Positions 6,670 through 11,042 of a stretch of 11,042 nucleotides of DNA are shown piece by piece (positions within the stretch are counted from its first letter, which is position 1; each line of letters opens with the position of its first letter). The position numbers and the translations under genes were made by a program. The stretch covers positions 1-11,042 of the forward strand of contig DYDT01000075.1 of assembly GCA_020404485.1 (NCBI GenBank), read 5' to 3'. This stretch comes from Rickettsia endosymbiont of Diachasma alloeum. GTDB lineage: Bacteria; Pseudomonadota; Alphaproteobacteria; Rickettsiales; Rickettsiaceae. Below the pieces are notes generated by a model. It did not search any database, had not been told where the DNA came from, and was given only the letters and a program-made list of their open reading frames with translations.

Positions 6670-7254
6670 ATGCAAAAAATTATTACTAGCTTATTTTTAT
6701 TGATTTTTACATTTTCTTCTTATGCAGACGATAATGCACCTGCGGGTTTAAATGATTATGTTACTAACTTAGTAAATGAAGCTTCTACTACCTTAAATAA
6801 CCCTAACTTATCGCAAGATGTAAAAGTTGCCAAAGCACGTGAATTAATGCATAATAATCTGGATTTTGATTGGATGGCTAGGTATACATTAGGACGTAAT
6901 GGGGTGCAAACTTTATCTAAAGAACAAATTGCAAAGTTTACAGAAGTTTATTCTAAATATGTTACTAAAGCTTATACTGATCTGATAAAAGATTACAAAA
7001 GTGAAAAACCTCAAGTAACAGGAGTACGTGTTTTAAGCCCAAAAGATTCTATGGTTAGCATGAATATTAATAATAAAGGACAGGATATTAAAGTAGAATA
7101 TTTAGTGCGTAAAATGGAAAATGGAAAATTTAAAGTTTCCGACGTTATTACAGAAGGTGTAAGTCTTATCGGTGCTCAACAACAAGATTTTACTTCGACT
7201 TTAAAAGACCAGGGTTTTGATGCTTTAGTACAAAGCCTACAAAGCCGTTCTTAA
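6670..7254 (+). CDS. mlaC: MlaC (Ttg2D) family periplasmic phospholipid shuttle
   Basis: MlaC carries single phospholipid molecules across the periplasm between the outer-membrane MlaA complex and the inner-membrane MlaFEDB transporter. The 194-residue product has a signal peptide (MQKIITSLFLLIFTFSSYA, cleavage after residue 19), then the Tol_Tol_Ttg2 fold. Visible are a conserved-type FDWMARYTLGR (65-75), LSKEQIAKFTEVYSKYV (82-98), the beta-rich core with VRVLSPKDSMVSMNI, and GKFKVSDVITEGVSLIGAQQ before a C-terminal FTSTL...GFDALVQSL helix. A good Shine-Dalgarno sequence (AAAGAGG, about 6657-6663) precedes the ATG. It follows mlaA after 22 bases in the same operon, and a terminator follows the stop. 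The remaining Mla transporter genes are not in this window. Confidence 0.92.
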   Translation: MQKIITSLFLLIFTFSSYADDNAPAGLNDYVTNLVNEASTTLNNPNLSQDVKVAKARELMHNNLDFDWMARYTLGRNGVQTLSKEQIAKFTEVYSKYVTKAYTDLIKDYKSEKPQVTGVRVLSPKDSMVSMNINNKGQDIKVEYLVRKMENGKFKVSDVITEGVSLIGAQQQDFTSTLKDQGFDALVQSLQSRS

Positions 7255-7262
7255 AAATTCGT

Positions 7263-7280
7263 CTATGCGTTCTTGCATAG
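7263..7280 (+). terminator. Hairpin directly after mlaC
   Basis: CTATGC (7263-7268) pairs with GCATAG (7275-7280) around a 6-base loop, nine bases after the mlaC stop. A short TTTT follows six bases later, so as a terminator it is weak; the stronger one is at 7328-7356. Confidence 0.4.
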
Positions 7281-7298
7281 ATCAGTTTTCCTCTTGTC

Positions 7299-7322
7299 AA
7301 CCCGTGGCTTGACCACGGGGTT
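7299..7322. repeat. GC-rich hairpin, probable palindromic repeat fragment
   Basis: CCCGTGG (7301-7307) and CCACGGG (7313-7319) form a perfect 7-bp stem around CTTGA. AAC and GTT outside extend it with a one-base bulge. It is far more GC-rich than its surroundings. The CCGTGGCTTGACCACGG core resembles dispersed intergenic repeats of Rickettsia, to my recollection; other copies would have to be counted in a full genome. It carries no T tract of its own. Confidence 0.5.
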
Positions 7323-7327
7323 CAGCT

Positions 7328-7356
7328 AAAAAATACTAATAAGATTAGTATTTTTT
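7328..7356. terminator. Bidirectional terminator between mlaC and prmC/trmB
   Basis: AAAAAATACTAAT (7328-7340) and ATTAGTATTTTTT (7344-7356) form a perfect 13-bp stem with a 3-base AAG loop, A-rich on one side and T-rich on the other. This is the usual shape of a terminator shared by converging genes. The stop codon of prmC/trmB (7345-7347) lies within the right arm. Confidence 0.8.
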
Positions 7357-8943
7357 ATTATTCATAGAAATTACATTTGAAAACATAGCCTTTAAAAATT
7401 GGGGCGTTCTACTTTCATTAATAGCTTTTTGGTGGTATTTCGTTATTATATAATTATCGTGTGGTTTTGAATAATTACCCTTATTAGTAATTTGGAAATT
7501 ACCATTTTGTTTAATTAACTCTACTACTTCCTCAAAATAATTTTCAATATCAGAAGCAAAGATCAAGCTACCTTTATTTTTTAGCTTAGTTTGTAGAATT
7601 GTTAAGCGTTCTTTATTCAAAATACGTTTCTTTTTCTGCCTATTTTTTAGCCATGGATCGGGAAATAAAATATAAATTCCGTCTAATCTATTATCCGGTA
7701 CATCATGTAATATAAAATCTAGATTGTTAGGAAATAACAAAAAATTTGTAATATTTTGCTCTTCTGCAAGTTTTAAAACATTTGCAACGCCGTTTAAATA
7801 TACTTCCACACCAATAAAAAGCTTATCCGGATTCATTTTAGCTTGATTGATGAAATGCTCGCCCATGCCGAAGCCAATCTCTAGAAAAATTTGACGTTTT
7901 TCACCAATAAGCTTTTCTTTTAAAAATAAATATTTTGGCAGTTCGTTATCTAATAAATTTTGTTGTATTCCTGACAGGCTCTTCCCGATGCGTCTTGCAT
8001 ATGAGCGATTTAGCTGAATTGAAGATATTTCTATTACTCTATTATGTGATTGTAAATCTTGATGGATATTATCAATAATATAACCGTGATCTAAAAAGAT
8101 TTGGCTAACTTGCTTTGCCTGCTTATAGCCTAGTTCTAATATAATTTTACCATTTTGCTTTAAGAATTTTTTAGCATTCTCTGCAATAATTCTATAGCTC
8201 TGCAAGCCATCTTCTTCGGCGAATAAAGCAATATATGGCTCATAATTTATTGTCTCTATTGCCATTTCTGATTTTTCGGTCTCAGATATATAAGGTGGGT
8301 TGCTAATAATCAAATCAAATTTTCTCTTTTCAACGTTCTCAAACCAATTACTATGAATAATCTTTAAGCGATCTGCTACGTTATGTTTTATAGCATTACT
8401 TCTAGCAACCTCTATCGCATCAAAGCTTATATCGGTTGCAGTTACTTGACTATTTGGTAGCTCAAGCAATAGACTAATAGCAATACAGCCGCTTCCTGTA
8501 CCGAGTTCTAGGATTCTTGTGTATTCGTCATTGCGAGAAGACACCGTAGGTGTCGACGAAGCAATCTCAGGCGGAATTCCTGAGATTGCCACGCTCCTTG
8601 CAGTCGCTCGCAATGACGATTTTATACATACTTCAACCAATAATTCCGTATCGCTTCTTGGAATTAGTACGTGCTTATTAACAATAAATTCACTTGAGTA
8701 GAATTCTTTTATCCCTAAAATATAAGCTATCGGCTCGTGCTTTAGTCTTCTTTCTAATGCTTTTTCGAAAGTTTCTATTTCTAGCTGGTTTAGTTGTTTT
8801 TCAGGATTAGCAACCAGATATTCATGAGGTTTATTGATAGCATGCTGCAATAAAATTCGTGCTTCTAATTGGGGTGATTTAATGCCTACTTTATTTAATT
8901 TATAAGCTCCTTCGTTAAGAAACTCTTGTATAGAATATTGCAT
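7345..8943 (-). CDS. prmC/trmB: Bifunctional PrmC-TrmB methyltransferase (release-factor glutamine N5 and tRNA m7G46)
   Basis: Two SAM-dependent methyltransferases are fused in one 532-residue chain. Residues 1-310 are PrmC (HemK), which methylates the GGQ glutamine of release factors. Its N-terminal helical domain contains EPIAYILGIKEF (70-81) and HVLIPRSDTE (91-100); motif I is ILELGTGSG (144-152) and the catalytic motif is NPPY (215-218). Residues about 335-525 are TrmB, which makes m7G46 in tRNA: LEIGFGMGEHF (354-364), VEVYLNG (379-385), LFPDPWLKNRQKKKR (426-440) and SDIENYFEE (464-472). The fusion is known from Rickettsia. Residues about 109-140 (from SSLRATARS to SSRNDE) are foreign to PrmC: a palindromic element is inserted in frame just before motif I. 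The start lies five bases after the rluD stop, so the two are co-transcribed. The stop is inside the downstream terminator hairpin. Confidence 0.95.
   Translation of the reverse strand: MQYSIQEFLNEGAYKLNKVGIKSPQLEARILLQHAINKPHEYLVANPEKQLNQLEIETFEKALERRLKHEPIAYILGIKEFYSSEFIVNKHVLIPRSDTELLVEVCIKSSLRATARSVAISGIPPEIASSTPTVSSRNDEYTRILELGTGSGCIAISLLLELPNSQVTATDISFDAIEVARSNAIKHNVADRLKIIHSNWFENVEKRKFDLIISNPPYISETEKSEMAIETINYEPYIALFAEEDGLQSYRIIAENAKKFLKQNGKIILELGYKQAKQVSQIFLDHGYIIDNIHQDLQSHNRVIEISSIQLNRSYARRIGKSLSGIQQNLLDNELPKYLFLKEKLIGEKRQIFLEIGFGMGEHFINQAKMNPDKLFIGVEVYLNGVANVLKLAEEQNITNFLLFPNNLDFILHDVPDNRLDGIYILFPDPWLKNRQKKKRILNKERLTILQTKLKNKGSLIFASDIENYFEEVVELIKQNGNFQITNKGNYSKPHDNYIITKYHQKAINESRTPQFLKAMFSNVISMNNKKY
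8525..8619. repeat. Rickettsia palindromic element (copy 2), in frame inside prmC/trmB
   Basis: Perfect 13-base outer arms TCGTCATTGCGAG (8525-8537) and CTCGCAATGACGA (8607-8619) surround an inner perfect stem GCAATCTCAGG (8561-8571)/CCTGAGATTGC (8579-8589). A small ACACC-GTA-GGTGT hairpin lies at 8541-8553. The 95 bases are read through as about 32 residues (109-140) of the PrmC domain with no stop. The element shares arms and internal blocks with copy 1 at 3137-3234, in the same orientation. Confidence 0.9.
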
Positions 8944-8948
8944 GGAAA

Positions 8949-9980
8949 TTATTTTCTACCTAGATTTTTCATCTCTAGAATATCCTCTACGCTACCTAAA
9001 GGAACTTGTTTTTTAAGCTCAATAAATTTATGCAATGTATTGGCAGCTATAATTTTCTCCATATCATCAGGCAAATCACAAGAGAATTCCATAATTTCAT
9101 TGCTAGTAGGGTGGGTGAAGCTTAAGTACCAAGAATGCAGGGCTTGGCGTTTAAAATTAACTAATTTTGCTTTTAACTCCGAGGGTGAATGATTAATTTT
9201 TCGATCGTTATTGCCGTATGTTTGATCACCAACCACCGAATGCTTTAAATGGCTTAGCTGCACTCTAATCTGATGAGTTCTGCCGGTAGCAAGCTTACAT
9301 TCTACCATACTAATACTACCTCCATAAAATAGTTCTAGAATTTTGTAGTAGGTCATGGCCTCTTTTCCGCCATATTTTAATATTGTCATTTTTTGCCGAT
9401 CGCTTCGACTGCGACCTATATTATTCTTAATTATTCCCTCTAGCGGATTAATTATGCCCCAAACTAAAGCCTTATATTTCCGTACGACCTGCCTTTGTTC
9501 AATCTGATTGGCAAGCAACATATGTGCCTTATTATTTTTAGCAACTACCATCAAGCCCGTTGTGTCCTTATCTAAACGATGCACTATGCCAGGTCTTTCT
9601 GATGAGCCGATATCAGATAAATTTCTTGTGTGGTGGAGTAGGGCATTAACAAGCGTATCGTCATGATGTCCTGCTCCTGGGTGGACAGTCATACCGGCAG
9701 CTTTGTTGATAACTATTAAATCTTCATCTTCATAAACTATATCAAGTTTTATATCAGCTGCCTCTATTGTTAACTCTTCTGGTTCTTTGAAAGAAAATAA
9801 TATAATATCATTCTCCTTGACCAAAATATCAGAATCGAGAATAATCACATTGTTAATTTGTACACAGGAACTTTTAATTGCTTTTTGGATTTGATTCCGT
9901 GATACATTTTCAAGAAGCTGAGATAAAGCTTTATCAAGCCTTAAGCCGGCTAGTTCGATAGGTACAGAGTATTTTAACAT
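8949..9980 (-). CDS. rluD: RluA-family 23S rRNA pseudouridine synthase (RluD-like)
   Basis: This enzyme isomerises uridine to pseudouridine in rRNA. The 343 residues carry an N-terminal S4 RNA-binding domain (about 11-60, RLDKALSQLLENVSRNQIQKAI) followed by the RluA catalytic domain. Seen: YEDEDLIVINKAAGMTVHPG (83-102), the catalytic motif GIVHRLDKDTTGLMVVAK (131-148) with the nucleophilic D137, and RTHQIRVQ (234-241). S4 plus this domain and the VHPG segment fit RluD/RluC, which modify helix 69 or positions 955/2504/2580 of 23S rRNA; I favour RluD without certainty. The C-terminal tail of about 25 residues beyond the domain is slightly long. It is probably co-transcribed with prmC/trmB, which starts five bases after the stop. 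Its start is only 15 bases from the divergent uracil-DNA glycosylase start. Confidence 0.9.
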   Translation of the reverse strand: MLKYSVPIELAGLRLDKALSQLLENVSRNQIQKAIKSSCVQINNVIILDSDILVKENDIILFSFKEPEELTIEAADIKLDIVYEDEDLIVINKAAGMTVHPGAGHHDDTLVNALLHHTRNLSDIGSSERPGIVHRLDKDTTGLMVVAKNNKAHMLLANQIEQRQVVRKYKALVWGIINPLEGIIKNNIGRSRSDRQKMTILKYGGKEAMTYYKILELFYGGSISMVECKLATGRTHQIRVQLSHLKHSVVGDQTYGNNDRKINHSPSELKAKLVNFKRQALHSWYLSFTHPTSNEIMEFSCDLPDDMEKIIAANTLHKFIELKKQVPLGSVEDILEMKNLGRK

Positions 9981-9995
9981 ATTTTATTTAAGATA

Positions 9996-10784
9996 ATGAA
10001 TGATACATTTAAATGGTTAAATGCAATCGGTATTGAATATTATTGCTCAGAGCATCCGCTAAAATTAAAAGTAAGCGATAATACCAAACCGGCTGAAAAA
10101 TCACAAGCAAAACCTATGCTTCAAAAAGAAATCGAGTTCAATATGAATGATAAAACGCATGATAATATAAGTCTTGCAAGATTACTTGCCGATAAAGCTA
10201 ATAATATAGCAGAACTAAAAGAATCTCTACTAAATTTTAACGGCTGCGAACTTAAGAAACTTGCTACTAACACTGTATTCGGTGATGGTAATCCGGCAGC
10301 TAAGATTATGTTAATAGGTGAAGCTCCTGGCAGTAATGAGGATTTAAAAGGTATACCCTTTTGCGGTGAAAGTGGTAATTTACTTGATAATATGCTGCGT
10401 GCAATCGGGATTTCACGAAAAGATAATGCTTATATTACCAATACAGTGTTTTGGCGTCCACCTGCCAATAGGCAGCCAACTTTAGAGGAAGTTGATATTT
10501 GTAGACCTTTTGTTGAGAAGCATATTGCTTTAGTTAACCCAAAACTCATTATTTTAGTCGGTAGTACCGCCGCAACTAGCTTGCTCGGAAAAAATGCCGG
10601 TATTACTAAAATTAGACAAGAATATTATTTTTACACCAATAAATATCTAGCCGCTCCTATCCAAACTACGGCAATTTTCCATCCTGCCTATTTATTCCGC
10701 CAACCTAGCCAAAAACGCACCTCTTGGTATGATTTGCTGAAGATTAAAGATTATCTTGAAAGTAAGAATTTGGTAACTGGTTAA
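9996..10784 (+). CDS. Family-4-like uracil-DNA glycosylase lacking two Fe-S cysteines
   Basis: This base-excision repair enzyme removes uracil from DNA. The 262 residues have a low-complexity, Lys/Asn-rich N-terminal extension (about 1-75), then the UDG fold. Seen: TVFGDGNPAAKIMLIGEAPGSNED (93-116, with motif A GEAPGSNED), PFCGESGNLLD (121-131), YITNTVFWRPPANRQPT (146-162), HIALVNPKLIILVG (176-189) and motif B HPAYL (229-233). Classical family 4 enzymes bind a 4Fe-4S cluster through four cysteines (C14, C17, C86 and C102 in Thermus UDGA). At the matching spacings this protein has F81, C84, W153 and C169, so only two remain and a normal cluster is unlikely. Related alphaproteobacterial enzymes without the cluster have been described. 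The ATG at 9996 gives the longest frame; a later start such as M41 or M50 would remove most of the extension. Confidence 0.85.
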   Translation: MNDTFKWLNAIGIEYYCSEHPLKLKVSDNTKPAEKSQAKPMLQKEIEFNMNDKTHDNISLARLLADKANNIAELKESLLNFNGCELKKLATNTVFGDGNPAAKIMLIGEAPGSNEDLKGIPFCGESGNLLDNMLRAIGISRKDNAYITNTVFWRPPANRQPTLEEVDICRPFVEKHIALVNPKLIILVGSTAATSLLGKNAGITKIRQEYYFYTNKYLAAPIQTTAIFHPAYLFRQPSQKRTSWYDLLKIKDYLESKNLVTG

Positions 10785-10973
10785 TTTTAGTTGCTTTACA
10801 CTAATTGGTGTGTATATTCAACTTTTGATTACAGATGTGTCATCTAGTTGCTTTACCACGATAGGCATTGTTGCGTGGATAAGAAAAGAGTAGCTACGAA
10901 CTTGAAAAAGTAGTAAATTGACAAGAAACTTAACCACAAGTGTATATGTCAAAGCTACAAAGAGTTCGCAACT
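10785..10973. other. Non-coding stretch after the uracil-DNA glycosylase gene
   Basis: I find no convincing gene in these 189 bases. The 12-mer TAGTTGCTTTAC occurs twice in direct orientation (10788-10799 and 10845-10856). An imperfect hairpin around ACACTAATTGGTGT (from 10797) could weakly end transcription. This part is presumably genomic, since it precedes the linker, but it may rest on few reads at a contig end. Confidence 0.5.
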
Positions 10974-11015
10974 CGTAATAACTTCGTATAGCATACATTA
11001 TACGAAGTTATACGA
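10974..11015. other. Synthetic loxP-containing 454 paired-end linker (artefact)
   Basis: Positions 10978-11011 are a complete 34-bp loxP site: 13-bp arm ATAACTTCGTATA, spacer GCATACAT, arm TATACGAAGTTAT. The flanks CGTA (10974-10977) and ACGA (11012-11015) complete the 42-bp linker used in 454 Titanium paired-end (Cre-lox circularisation) libraries. No natural Rickettsia sequence would be expected to match it. It was probably left untrimmed in a read that extended the contig. Confidence 0.96.
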
Positions 11016-11042
11016 GCTCATTAAATTTTTGTAAATCCCGTT
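11016..11042. other. Mate-pair partner sequence from kdtA (artefact)
   Basis: All 27 bases equal positions 1879-1905 in the kdtA region, same strand, starting exactly where the linker ends. This is the other end of the circularised library fragment and not a genomic neighbour of the glycosylase gene. Confidence 0.93.

Noticed and set aside
8519..8701. 60-codon plus-strand frame across the palindromic element
   Set aside because: It is the reverse reading of the element inside prmC/trmB; such elements are often open in several frames, and nothing else supports it.
8926..9192. 88-codon plus-strand frame
   Set aside because: Antisense to the C-terminal part of rluD, with no domain, no ribosome-binding sequence and no independent support.
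10978..11011. loxP as a natural or engineered recombination site in the genome
   Set aside because: The flanks complete a commercial mate-pair linker and the sequence beyond it is the partner end of the same library fragment, so the artefact explanation accounts for everything.
11016..11042. Partial duplication or second copy of kdtA
   Set aside because: The match starts exactly at the linker edge and fits mate-pair geometry; a biological duplication is unnecessary.

Overview
The window is AT-rich chromosomal DNA of a Rickettsia (Alphaproteobacteria, Rickettsiales). The evidence is the gene content: a PrmC-TrmB fusion protein, an LpxJ-type acyltransferase directly before kdtA, and a decayed PRPP synthetase. 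Two copies of a roughly 95-bp 'CGTCATTGCGAG...CTCGCAATGACG' palindromic element, one of them in frame inside a gene, point the same way. I cannot assign a species from the sequence alone.

Layout. Positions 1-1111 hold a truncated PRPP synthetase remnant (minus), a hairpin, a minus-strand terminator and a small ORFan with a glycine/lysine heptad repeat. Positions 1199-4432 form a minus-strand group, aatA - lpxJ - kdtA, in which lpxJ and kdtA overlap by ATGA (outer-membrane lipid A/Kdo assembly). A palindromic element supplies the last residues of aatA. At 4495-4638 lies a short antitoxin relic missing its DNA-binding half and its toxin. Positions 4717-5733 encode an uncharacterised TPR plus methyltransferase protein whose 3' end runs into a long imperfect palindrome. 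Positions 5892-7254 carry mlaA and mlaC, two parts of the phospholipid-trafficking system that maintains outer-membrane asymmetry. A compact terminator cluster separates them from the converging minus-strand pair rluD - prmC/trmB (7345-9980), which serves ribosome/tRNA modification and translation termination. A family-4-like uracil-DNA glycosylase (9996-10784) is divergent from rluD, with only 15 bp between the start codons.

The most striking signal is at the right end. Positions 10974-11015 are a complete loxP site with the exact flanks of the 42-bp linker used in 454 Titanium paired-end libraries. The last 27 bases (11016-11042) repeat kdtA positions 1879-1905 exactly and in the same orientation. 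That is the expected structure of a circularised mate-pair fragment running from 1879 to 10973 (about 9.1 kb). The last 69 bases are therefore a library artefact, not genome.

I see no new defence or mobile system here. The biological points of most interest are the palindromic elements that add peptide to proteins, the antitoxin relic, the glycosylase lacking two of the four Fe-S cysteines, and the uncharacterised TPR-methyltransferase.
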